Positions 1-7,762 of a stretch of 64,000 nt of DNA are shown here, piece by piece. A program made the translations under genes and the position numbers. Origin of the DNA: Oscillospiraceae bacterium. Lineage in GTDB: Bacteria; Bacillota; Clostridia; Oscillospirales; CAG-272. The stretch's first letter is position 1. Each line of letters opens with the position of its first letter. The notes below the pieces were generated by a model that searched no databases, had not been told where the DNA came from, and worked only from the letters and a program-made list of their open reading frames with translations. The DNA is taken from the NCBI GenBank assembly GCA_015064695.1, contig SVRS01000005.1, positions 24,709 through 88,708 of the forward strand, written 5' to 3'.

Positions 1-142
1 CGTCGGAGGATCCGTCGTTGACCACAATCAGCTCCCAGGCCGAAAAGCTTTGCCCCCGAATGCTTTCGATGCAAGCCTCCAGAGTCTTTTCGGCGTTATA
101 GGCCGGGACGATGATGCTGATCTGCAGGGAGGATGAGACCAT
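1..142 (-). CDS. Family 2 glycosyltransferase, N-terminal fragment
   Basis: Only the first 47 codons lie in the window; the rest runs off position 1. The translation opens with a short polar stretch, then SIIVPAYNAE and, about 30 residues on, IVVNDGSSD. These are the classic GT2 (GT-A fold) N-terminal strand and the nucleotide-sugar-binding Asp region. Family members transfer sugars to lipid, wall or exopolysaccharide acceptors at the inner membrane; the acceptor cannot be told here. The ATG lies 5 nt after the stop of the upstream small membrane protein gene, so the two are probably co-transcribed. Confidence 0.85.
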   Translation of the reverse strand, partial: MVSSSLQISIIVPAYNAEKTLEACIESIRGQSFSAWELIVVNDGSSD

Positions 143-147
143 GGGGA

Positions 148-477
148 TCATTTGTCGGGTCTGCCCCGCAGATTGCTCCAGTTGATACGGTTGACGATGC
201 TGACCGTAATGATGCAGACAACGGCGGCCGTGATCCAGCACATGATTTTCGTGATGATGGATTCGGGGCCGAATACCAGCTTGCAGATCAGATACAGGAG
301 AATTTCGGTGCTGCAGGCACAGATGATCTTCAAAAAGCGTCTGCGGAAGAGGAATACACCGACTGCCAACAGAACGGCCAGCACGATCTCGGTGATAAGA
401 ACACCTTTGGGGATGCTTTCGGCCGGAAGCGCACGAGGCATGGCGGTGTTCAACAGAAGGAAAAGCGAGCAGATCAT
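148..477 (-). CDS. Small integral membrane protein of unknown function
   Basis: This 109-residue protein starts at the ATG at 477, which is preceded by GGAGG; an upstream in-frame start lacks a ribosome binding site. It has an N-terminal hydrophobic stretch, then about three more hydrophobic segments (roughly residues 27-45, 52-70 and 75-95) separated by an RRR basic turn, and a basic tail. I do not recognise a family. Its size and its position directly upstream of a glycosyltransferase recall GtrA-like or other small partners of polyprenyl-sugar transfer, but that is context only. A promoter lies at 523-551. Confidence 0.7.
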   Translation of the reverse strand: MICSLFLLLNTAMPRALPAESIPKGVLITEIVLAVLLAVGVFLFRRRFLKIICACSTEILLYLICKLVFGPESIITKIMCWITAAVVCIITVSIVNRINWSNLRGRPDK

Positions 478-522
478 AGGGAACCTCCGAGAAAAAAATC
501 GGTGAAAACGGATTCTGCTCCC

Positions 523-551
523 ATTATAGCACATTTTGTTGGCTTTGGCAA
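523..551 (-). promoter_or_regulatory. Sigma-A promoter for the membrane protein-glycosyltransferase unit
   Basis: On the minus strand TTGCCA (551-546) and TATAAT (528-523) are separated by exactly 17 bp, about 45 bp upstream of the ATG at 477. The rest of the 478-791 gap is AT-rich with T-runs. A TATACT at 690-695 could be the -10 for prmC, but it has no convincing -35. Confidence 0.7.
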
Positions 552-791
552 AGCTTTTTTGGGGCGAATTTGCGCGGGAAGGAAATTTTGGTTATATGCA
601 CAGTTTCGGGGAGTATTTGTGTGCAATATGACAAAAAGAATCGGGTATTTTTGTGATAAATACCTCTTTTTTTTTGGTGAAAAACATGATATACTAATGA
701 GAGAATGAACTGCCTCAGGGGAGGCATAGGATTGGATAAGGCACGGGCAACCGAATGGCAGATGCGGTGCTTTTGAAGGAAAGGATTTTCT

Positions 792-1637
792 GTGCAGTAC
801 TCATACGAAAGCCTTGCGCGGGCACTGTCCGCGGCGGGCATAGAAGAAGCGCGGGAGGAAGCCGCACTTCTTTTGGAGCATTTTGCGGGGGCGACCCGTG
901 TAGCACTCATGACCGAGCGAAGCCGCTTGTATGAGGACGAGGCCTTGGAGGCGGCGGTTGAAAAACGGATGGATCGGTATCCATTGCAATACATATTGGG
1001 ACAATGGGATTTTTTCGGACTCCCCTTTTTTGTGAGCGAGGCCTGCTTGATTCCTCGCCCCGATACCGAGTGCTTGGTGGAGGAGGCGATCCGATGCCTG
1101 CCTCGGGGCGCGAAATTTGCAGATCTGTGTACGGGAAGCGGTTGTATTGCCGTGGCGATTCTGCATGCTCGCCCCGATTTGACTGCGGTAGCGTTGGAAT
1201 TGTATCCCGAGACCTTGGATATGGCGGTCAAAAATGCCGCTTACAATGGAGTGGCGGATCGGTTCGTGCCCATCCGTGCAGATCTTCTGGACGGTGGCAC
1301 GGAGGCACTTTCCTCCTTTGCTCCCTTTGATGCGATTTTGTCCAATCCCCCTTACATTCCTGCCAAGGTGGTGCTTACGCTCTCTCCCGAGGTCCGCAGG
1401 GAGCCCGTGGCGGCTCTGGACGGCGGCGAGGATGGGTTGCTTTTTTACCGAGCGATTCTGAAGGATTACGGAAAGCTGCTGAAGCCTGATGGTCAGATGC
1501 TTTTGGAGATCGGCTACGACCAGGGGGAGGCGTTGCGTGCCTTGAGTGCCGCATATATGCCCGCAAGTGTATGCCGCATTTTGCGGGATCTCGGGGGGAA
1601 CGACCGAGTGGTGCATATGACCCATTTGTCGCTTTGA
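792..1637 (+). CDS. prmC: Release factor glutamine N5-methyltransferase
   Basis: This 281-residue protein matches PrmC/HemK, which methylates the Gln of the GGQ motif in release factors RF1 and RF2 using S-adenosylmethionine. Visible signatures are the helical N-terminal domain, YILGQWDFFG and LIPRPDTE around residues 67-92, the SAM-binding DLCTGSGCIAVA, and the catalytic NPPY motif (SNPPYIP, near residue 185). Length is normal for the family. The start is GTG at 792, behind GGAAAGGA. It is followed 44 nt later by ddl on the same strand and may be co-transcribed with it. In many Firmicutes prmC lies next to prfA; prfA is not seen here. Confidence 0.95.
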   Translation: MQYSYESLARALSAAGIEEAREEAALLLEHFAGATRVALMTERSRLYEDEALEAAVEKRMDRYPLQYILGQWDFFGLPFFVSEACLIPRPDTECLVEEAIRCLPRGAKFADLCTGSGCIAVAILHARPDLTAVALELYPETLDMAVKNAAYNGVADRFVPIRADLLDGGTEALSSFAPFDAILSNPPYIPAKVVLTLSPEVRREPVAALDGGEDGLLFYRAILKDYGKLLKPDGQMLLEIGYDQGEALRALSAAYMPASVCRILRDLGGNDRVVHMTHLSL

Positions 1638-1681
1638 TGCATATACTGGGGACGAAGCGTCTCCACAGAAAGGAATACACT

Positions 1682-2722
1682 ATGAAAATAACCGTACTGG
1701 CAGGCGGCCTTTCTCATGAGCGGGAGGTTTCCCTGTCTTCGGGCTCTTTGATCGCAGGGGCATTGATCCGTAAGGGCCATGAGGTCTGTCCGGTGGATCT
1801 GTATACGGGCCGTAGCATTGACGGAACACCTGCGGCCTTTACCCGAGAGCCCATAGAACCCTATCGCGTTGGACGCGCCGTCCCCGATCTGGATGCCTTG
1901 AAACGCTCTGTCGGCCGCGGAAACCGCCGCATCGGTGAGGGGGTCTTGGAGCTTTGCCGTGAGGCGGACGTTGTATTCGTGGCGCTTCACGGTGACGTGG
2001 GTGAAAACGGCCAACTGCAGGCTCTTTTGGATATGGAGGAGATTCCCTATACGGGAAGCGGCTACGCGGGCAGTCTTTTGGCCATGGATAAGGATCTGAC
2101 CAAGCAGATATTGACTCGGGCTGGTGTGGTGAACGCCCCCTGGGTGACCTGTGATCTGTCTCTCGGCATACAGGAGGCCGTGGAGCGCGTGGAGCGGGAA
2201 ATTGGGTATCCTGTGGTGATCAAGCCCTGCTCGGGAGGCTCCAGTGTGGGGGTTTCCATGCCCGAAAACCGCGCGGAGCTGACAGCAGCGCTGGAAGTAG
2301 CCGCTCGCTACGAAAACGTCGTCATGGCCGAGCGGAGGATCGTTGGCCGGGAGCTGACCGTCAGCATCCTGGGGGACGAGGTGCTTCCGGCCGTGGAAAT
2401 CATCCCTTTGACGGGATTCTACGACTACGAAAACAAGTACCAGGCCGGCCAGACAACCGAGCTTTGCCCCGCACCGTTGACGGAGGAGCAGACGGCCGCG
2501 CTTGTCTCTGCGACGAAACGGGGCTTTGAGACCCTTCGCCTTCGCGGTTATGCCCGATTCGATTTTATTTTGGACGAAAACGGCACCCCCTGGTGCCTGG
2601 AGGCCAATACCCTGCCCGGTATGACCCCCACCAGCCTGCTGCCCCAGGCCGCCGCCGCCGCCGGCATTCCCTATGATGATCTCTGCGATGGCATGGCCAG
2701 GATGGCGCTGCGCCAAAAATAA
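1682..2722 (+). CDS. ddl: D-alanine--D-alanine ligase
   Basis: This ATP-grasp enzyme of 346 residues makes the D-Ala-D-Ala dipeptide for peptidoglycan in the cytoplasm. It begins with the typical VLAGGLSHEREVSLSSG, has VALHGDVGENGQLQ and IPYTGSGYAGSLLAMDK around residues 100-135, the ATP-binding PVVIKPCSGGSSVGV, and near the C-terminus the metal-binding region FDFILDENG...EANTLPGMT. The start at 1682 follows AGAAAGGA; longer in-frame starts would overlap prmC. I see no vancomycin-type D-Lac or D-Ser specificity signal and no other wall genes nearby. Confidence 0.95.
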   Translation: MKITVLAGGLSHEREVSLSSGSLIAGALIRKGHEVCPVDLYTGRSIDGTPAAFTREPIEPYRVGRAVPDLDALKRSVGRGNRRIGEGVLELCREADVVFVALHGDVGENGQLQALLDMEEIPYTGSGYAGSLLAMDKDLTKQILTRAGVVNAPWVTCDLSLGIQEAVERVEREIGYPVVIKPCSGGSSVGVSMPENRAELTAALEVAARYENVVMAERRIVGRELTVSILGDEVLPAVEIIPLTGFYDYENKYQAGQTTELCPAPLTEEQTAALVSATKRGFETLRLRGYARFDFILDENGTPWCLEANTLPGMTPTSLLPQAAAAAGIPYDDLCDGMARMALRQK

Positions 2723-2785
2723 AGGGAGTCTCTAAAGGGATTTCTTGAAGTCATTTGAGATTTTCTTTTCAAGAAAGGAAAAAAG

Positions 2786-4789
2786 ATGTATATTATTGAT
2801 CGAAACGGCCGTTTTTTGGTGTCCGACACATCCGAGAACGGCGTGGTGGCCCTGGAGGCACCGGCCTATCGAACCGAGTTGGATGCCGAGACGGAGCATC
2901 TCCTATCGCCCTTGGGCGGCGGTGTGTATGCAGATGCATCCAACCGCGCAGAAATTACGGTGGAGCAGAAGAGCGATAGCCTTTTCTATGTCCGCCGCGT
3001 ATGGACGAATACCTCGGATGCCCCTGTGCGCATCCAAACGATCCTGCGGGTGGCTACCTTGTTTGCCGGGGAGCGTTATCTCATTCCCTGTGTGAGTGTC
3101 AACGGAAACGAGTTTGGCGCGGGAGGAGAGCCCAAGGGACTCGCTCGCGACGGGAAAAAGTGGATATTTTCCTACGATCGGGAATCCATTCCCGCCTGTA
3201 CGTTGGTGGAGAACGCTGAATATGCGGCTGCTCTGTTTGCCTCGGCTGAGAGCGCGCTGGCCCTGCAATCCTCTTGCAGTTTGACGAGGCTGGCCGACGG
3301 ACGTTTCCTCCAGGAGCTTTATCATCCTGTGATCGAGGCGCCCCTCACCTATTGCGACCGCGACAAGTACAGCGAGGCGTGTCAGACCTATATTGAGCTG
3401 GGCGCCGGAAAATCCTTTGCGTGCGGTGTTTACCTTTCGGTATCTCGTCCTCGTTGGGAGAATTTCGGTGTATGCGGCGTGTTGGACGATGCGCTGGGGC
3501 TATTCGGCGATCCTGTGCCCTATCCTGATCCCGATGAGGAGAAGATTTGGAACAACTCCATAACCTTTGCCAAATCCTTGATCTCGGATTATAAGGGCAA
3601 GAAGGGCTTCAACATCGGCTACATCCCCGATGGGAACGGCGGATTCAAATTCCGCGGAGACCCCACCTTTGAGCTGGCTTGGTGCGGACAGAACGTCCTG
3701 TTCTGTCGTATGCTGATCGAGGACTATATCCGCAACGGCCGGGAGGATAGCCTGCGGGATGCCCTGGAGATTTTGGACATCCGAGCAGAGCTTTGCACCG
3801 CTGAGAACGGGCTTCTTGCCTCCCAGCTACGGGATTTTGAGAATCTGAACGAGGCCTGCGCCGATACCTGCAATATGGGTTACGGCGCCTACGAATTCCT
3901 GCGTTGTTGGAAGCGCCTGCAGGAGATCGGAATCGACAAGCCGGCATATCTCGGGGCAGGTAAGGGACTTTGCGACTTCTTCTGTGATCATTTCTCAGAG
4001 GAATATGGCTTCGGTAAGGTATGGCGGTTGGACGGTACCTGCCTGGATCACGGCGGAAGTATTGGCGCCTTTATCATTCCTGCCCTGGCTAAGCTCTGCG
4101 AGCTGACGGGGGAGGGGAAATATCTGTCCATGGCCGAGCGAGCGATGACATTCTACGTGAAGCGGGATCTGAACAAGTTCGTATGTACGGCGGGCGCGCT
4201 GGATACCTGCTGCGTGGATAAGGAGACCGCAACGCCCTTCATCATCGGCGCGACCCTTCTGTATGAGCTGACAGGTCAGGAAATCTATAAGACCTATGCT
4301 GAAAAGGCGGCCTACTATTTTACCTCATGGATGTTCCACTATCAGCCTGTGTACGAGGAAGATAGCGAGGTGGTGCGCTACGGTGTGCAGGTCAAGGGTC
4401 TTACGTCGGTTTCAGCCCAGCATCATCACTTGGATATGTACGCAGGACTGGCTGTCCCTTACATCCGCCGCTTGGCGAATATGACCGGTGACGGGCGTTG
4501 GAATATCCGTGCCGAAATGATGTGGCGCTCCATTCTGCAGTTTATCGGTGACGGTGAGTTTGCCATCCACGGCGCAGTTCGCCCTGTGGGAAGTCAGAAC
4601 GAGGCCTTGTTCCATTGTCATTGGGGCGGTTCGCGGAGTCACTGCTGGGGCGGAGAACGAGGCGGTCTGAACGATTGGCTGGTCGCTTGGCCCTGTGCGT
4701 TCCGTCTGTCGGTCCTCGCGGAGAATTTTAAGGCAACGCCTCACAATGATGGTTGTGCCGATGCGACGTCTGCGTTGCGGGCGCAGTGA
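2786..4789 (+). CDS. Six-hairpin glycosidase-like protein
   Basis: This 667-residue cytoplasmic protein has no signal peptide. Residues 1 to about 230 look beta-rich; residues 240-640 show repeated hydrophobic helices with Trp, Gly and His typical of an (alpha/alpha)6 toroid (for example LDHGGSIGAFIIPALAKL and HHHLDMYAGLAVPYIRRL). This resembles the six-hairpin glycosidase superfamily, for example GH127/GH88-like or uncharacterised enzymes found beside Gfo/Idh oxidoreductases. I cannot name catalytic residues. It precedes a Gfo/Idh/MocA gene by 130 nt and may act with it on an unusual sugar. Start at 2786 follows AAGAAAGGA. Family level is uncertain. Confidence 0.6.
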   Translation: MYIIDRNGRFLVSDTSENGVVALEAPAYRTELDAETEHLLSPLGGGVYADASNRAEITVEQKSDSLFYVRRVWTNTSDAPVRIQTILRVATLFAGERYLIPCVSVNGNEFGAGGEPKGLARDGKKWIFSYDRESIPACTLVENAEYAAALFASAESALALQSSCSLTRLADGRFLQELYHPVIEAPLTYCDRDKYSEACQTYIELGAGKSFACGVYLSVSRPRWENFGVCGVLDDALGLFGDPVPYPDPDEEKIWNNSITFAKSLISDYKGKKGFNIGYIPDGNGGFKFRGDPTFELAWCGQNVLFCRMLIEDYIRNGREDSLRDALEILDIRAELCTAENGLLASQLRDFENLNEACADTCNMGYGAYEFLRCWKRLQEIGIDKPAYLGAGKGLCDFFCDHFSEEYGFGKVWRLDGTCLDHGGSIGAFIIPALAKLCELTGEGKYLSMAERAMTFYVKRDLNKFVCTAGALDTCCVDKETATPFIIGATLLYELTGQEIYKTYAEKAAYYFTSWMFHYQPVYEEDSEVVRYGVQVKGLTSVSAQHHHLDMYAGLAVPYIRRLANMTGDGRWNIRAEMMWRSILQFIGDGEFAIHGAVRPVGSQNEALFHCHWGGSRSHCWGGERGGLNDWLVAWPCAFRLSVLAENFKATPHNDGCADATSALRAQ

Positions 4790-4918
4790 CCTCCGGGCGA
4801 AGGATTTTGGTGAAACGCCTACCTCGTGGGATGACGGAAAGGTTGCAAGAAAATGCGCAATAAAGGCATCAGACGTATGTTGTGCGGTGTTGCCCTCAGA
4901 AACAAAAGGAGAAGGATC

Positions 4919-5968
4919 ATGAAAAACGGGAAATTGGGATATGCCGTGCTGGGATTGGGTATCGGTATGGCACATGCGGATGCGGCATATGCTTACGAGC
5001 GCGCCGAGCTGGTAGCGGTTTGCGATATTGATGTGAAGCGACTCTCCAAGGCCGAAAAAAAATATGCAGGTGTAACGGCCTACACGGACTTTGAAGCCCT
5101 TTTGGCTGACGAACGGGTGGACGTCATCAGCATTTGTCTCCCCTCTGCCATGCACGCGGATTTCGCCGTGCGGGCCATGGAGGCGGGGAAGCACGTTCTG
5201 GTGGAAAAGCCTTTGGACATCACTCCGGAGCGGGCACAGCTCATTGAGGATGCTCGCGCACGGACGGGAATGACCTGCGGCGTGGTGCATCAGAACCGCT
5301 TCAACGTGGATATGTACCCCATTCGCGAGGCCGTGGAGAGCGGTCGCTTGGGCAATTTGATCCTGGGCACCTTCGCGGTGAAGTGGTATCGCGACCAGAG
5401 CTACTACGACAACGGCGGCTGGCGTGGCACCTGGGAGATGGACGGCGGCGGCTCGTTGATGAACCAGGCGGTGCATACCGTGGATCTCATGCAGTGGCTC
5501 ATGGGGGACGTGGAGTCCATTTCCTCTCATATTGGAATTTATAACCACGATATCAAGACCGAGGACACCACCGCCTCCCTCATCAAATTCAAGAGCGGCG
5601 CCGTGGCCACCTTCGTCAGCACCACCTGTGCCTACCCCGGCATTTCCACCGAGATCATGCTCTACGGTACGGACGGCTCCATTGAGGCCGATGCGGATTG
5701 CCTCAAGACCTGGAAGATGATGAACGCCGAGGACGAGGATGCCGAGGAGGAGGCTATGTTGGCCCGCTACGGCGGCGGTAACATGACCGCCACCCCCGAG
5801 GATGCCGCCCGTCGTTTCGGCCACGATCACGTGGTTTGCGACATGATCGACGCCGTCCTGGACGGCCGCGATCCCCAGGTGGTTCCCTCGGATGCCATCA
5901 GGGCGGTGAAGATCGTCTGCGGTGTGTATGAGGCGGCCAAGACGGGGAAAACCGTTTATTTTGACTGA
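4919..5968 (+). CDS. Gfo/Idh/MocA family oxidoreductase
   Basis: This 349-residue NAD(P)-dependent sugar dehydrogenase-like protein has an N-terminal Rossmann domain (LGYAVLGLGIGMAHA, a slightly unusual glycine loop) and the family hallmark EKP in HVLVEKPLD near residue 97. The C-terminal half carries GGGSLMNQAVHTVDLMQWLMG, with the His expected at the catalytic site. Substrates in the family are sugars, inositols and their acids; this one cannot be told. The start at 4919 follows AAAGGAGAAGGATC, and the frame stays open upstream without a good ribosome binding site. A terminator follows at 6036-6067. Confidence 0.88.
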   Translation: MKNGKLGYAVLGLGIGMAHADAAYAYERAELVAVCDIDVKRLSKAEKKYAGVTAYTDFEALLADERVDVISICLPSAMHADFAVRAMEAGKHVLVEKPLDITPERAQLIEDARARTGMTCGVVHQNRFNVDMYPIREAVESGRLGNLILGTFAVKWYRDQSYYDNGGWRGTWEMDGGGSLMNQAVHTVDLMQWLMGDVESISSHIGIYNHDIKTEDTTASLIKFKSGAVATFVSTTCAYPGISTEIMLYGTDGSIEADADCLKTWKMMNAEDEDAEEEAMLARYGGGNMTATPEDAARRFGHDHVVCDMIDAVLDGRDPQVVPSDAIRAVKIVCGVYEAAKTGKTVYFD

Positions 5969-6035
5969 ATTTCCGAAAAAATGCAACGCGAACGGCGACC
6001 TGCGATACGCTAAGTAGCAATAACTTTGTAATAGG

Positions 6036-6067
6036 AAACGCACCGTCAATTCGGCGGTGCGTTTTTA
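6036..6067 (+). terminator. Intrinsic terminator after the Gfo/Idh gene
   Basis: A 10-bp stem (AAACGCACCG / CGGTGCGTTT) with a 9-nt loop runs into a T-rich tail. It sits between convergent genes and also carries an A-run on its 5' side, so it may work in both directions. Confidence 0.85.
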
Positions 6068-6103
6068 TACTGTTTTTCGGCTTGAATTGGAAGGAGGACG
6101 GTT

Positions 6104-6931
6104 TCAGCGGACGGTTCTCCTCTTTCTTGCAGCCCTGCCTTTTTTCTTATCGCCGAGGCTGCAATCCCCGCAGTCACAGCCATCGCTGCAGTCGCAGTCG
6201 CAGTCGCCTGCCGCGCAGGCCAGAATGACCAGCACGATGACGGCGACACCCATCAGGATGCCGAAGGAGGCAAAGGAGGCGAAGCGCTGGGCGGGGGCGA
6301 TCTCATCGGAGCAGGCCGCGAGGAGGGCGCACACCGAGATGAGGGACCAGAGCAGATTGAAAAAGACGAAGCTGAAGAATACTTTGTTGTCATTCTTGAC
6401 CCAAAACACGATGGAGACCACCATGAGCGCCACCGTAAGGAGGGCGACGATGCCCGTCAGCAGGGGATAGCGGTGGGGCCACAGGTGCATGAGGAGAGCC
6501 AGGAGGAGGTAGAGGCCCATGGATACCAGCGCCCCTGCCAGCAGGGGGGTGGCCGAGGGCCTTACACCCAGGAATGCGTAGTAGGCGGTCATGCAGTGGG
6601 AGGTGCCCACGGTGTTGAGGAGGATGCTCAAGGTATACCATAGGGCGCGTTTTTGGGGGCGCTTACTGCCCAGGATATGGAAGGGAATGGCCAGGAGGGA
6701 GGGGAGAATACCGATAATCACCAGCGTGAAGGCCTCGTCCTGGGCCGCACCCCAAAAAACGTACCAAACGGGGACAAGCAGGGAGAACAGGATACAAGCC
6801 GCGATGCCCCACAGGGGAAGAATTCGGCCACGGGCGCGGTAGGCAGAAATCTGCTCGGGGGTGGGGGATTCGGGGGTAGGTGCTTCGGTGGGCGGGGTGA
6901 CTTCTGCGGCGGTGCCGTTTGGGTCAGTCAT
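6104..6931 (-). CDS. Polytopic membrane protein with Cys-Asp-rich C-terminal tail
   Basis: This 275-residue protein has a Pro/Thr/Glu-rich cytosol-like N-terminus (about residues 1-35), then seven or so hydrophobic segments between residues 40 and 240. It ends in an odd tail with the string CDCDCSDGCDCGDCS followed by many Lys and Arg. I do not recognise a family. The tail packs about six Cys and six Asp into 20 residues and could bind metal, but no binding motif is proven. It starts 12 nt after the stop of the phosphodiesterase-like gene upstream and is probably the last gene of that operon. Confidence 0.7.
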   Translation of the reverse strand: MTDPNGTAAEVTPPTEAPTPESPTPEQISAYRARGRILPLWGIAACILFSLLVPVWYVFWGAAQDEAFTLVIIGILPSLLAIPFHILGSKRPQKRALWYTLSILLNTVGTSHCMTAYYAFLGVRPSATPLLAGALVSMGLYLLLALLMHLWPHRYPLLTGIVALLTVALMVVSIVFWVKNDNKVFFSFVFFNLLWSLISVCALLAACSDEIAPAQRFASFASFGILMGVAVIVLVILACAAGDCDCDCSDGCDCGDCSLGDKKKGRAARKRRTVR

Positions 6932-6943
6932 AGCTGAGGCTCC

Positions 6944-7723
6944 TTACTCGCCAACCAGGGAACGCCCCTCCCACTCCTCGACAGGCTCGATGCCCATGAG
7001 GGCGGCGATGGTGGGGGTGACGTCCAGGAGGGAGGTATTGTCCACGGTCTTACCGCCCTCGAAGGACTTGCCGTACAGGAATACGGGGATGATCATGTCC
7101 TCGGGAATGTCCAGACCGTGGTTGCGATCGTGGCCGCCGTGGTCGGCGGTGATGATGATGGAATACTCGTCGCCGCAGGTCTCGATGACGCGCTTGACGT
7201 TGTCGATGGCGATGGACACGCGGCGGAGGTATTCCTCGCTCATCCAGCCGTTATCGTGGCCGCCCTTTTCGTCTACGTCTACCATGTAGAGCATGACAAA
7301 GTCGGGGTGGTACTTGGCGATGGAGGTGAGGCAGGCGTCGGTGATGACGTCGTCACTGCGGTCGTCCAGGGCGATGTCGGAATAGTAGGTGATTGTGTAG
7401 CCGCCAGGGGTGGCCAGGTCGCGGAGGTAGTCCCAGTTGTAGAACAGGGCGGTGGTGCCGCCGAACTGACGGACACGCTCGAAAATGCCCTGTACGGGGC
7501 GGACCTGGGGCACGTAGATGTTGGTCAGAATACCGTGGCGCTGGGGAGTGACCGAGTGGGTCATGGAGAAGTGACAGGGGAAGGTAACGGTAGGGAACAG
7601 GGAGCGGGAGTCATAGCTATACGTGCAGATCTCCTCCAGGGTTTTGAGGTAGGGATTTCCGCATTGAAGAAGTCCGTCGGAGCGCATACCGTCGATGGAA
7701 ATGAGAATAACCTTGTTTTTCAT
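6944..7723 (-). CDS. Alkaline-phosphatase-superfamily phosphodiesterase/pyrophosphatase-like protein
   Basis: This 259-residue protein resembles type I phosphodiesterase/nucleotide pyrophosphatase. Metal-ligand regions are visible: ISIDGMRSDGL near the N-terminus, FPTVTFPCHFSMTHSV with a candidate Thr nucleophile around residue 45, DVDEKGGHDNG near 150, and TADHGGHDRNHG near 205. There is no signal peptide, so action is cytoplasmic unless it is exported another way. Substrate unknown; enzymes of this superfamily hydrolyse phosphodiesters, phosphonates or sulfates. It lies between the GH95 gene (40 nt) and the membrane protein gene (12 nt), suggesting a role in glycan breakdown. Confidence 0.8.
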   Translation of the reverse strand: MKNKVILISIDGMRSDGLLQCGNPYLKTLEEICTYSYDSRSLFPTVTFPCHFSMTHSVTPQRHGILTNIYVPQVRPVQGIFERVRQFGGTTALFYNWDYLRDLATPGGYTITYYSDIALDDRSDDVITDACLTSIAKYHPDFVMLYMVDVDEKGGHDNGWMSEEYLRRVSIAIDNVKRVIETCGDEYSIIITADHGGHDRNHGLDIPEDMIIPVFLYGKSFEGGKTVDNTSLLDVTPTIAALMGIEPVEEWEGRSLVGE

Positions 7724-7762
7724 GAGGTGTCCTTTCTGCCGTTCAGGCATAACAATTGTGAT

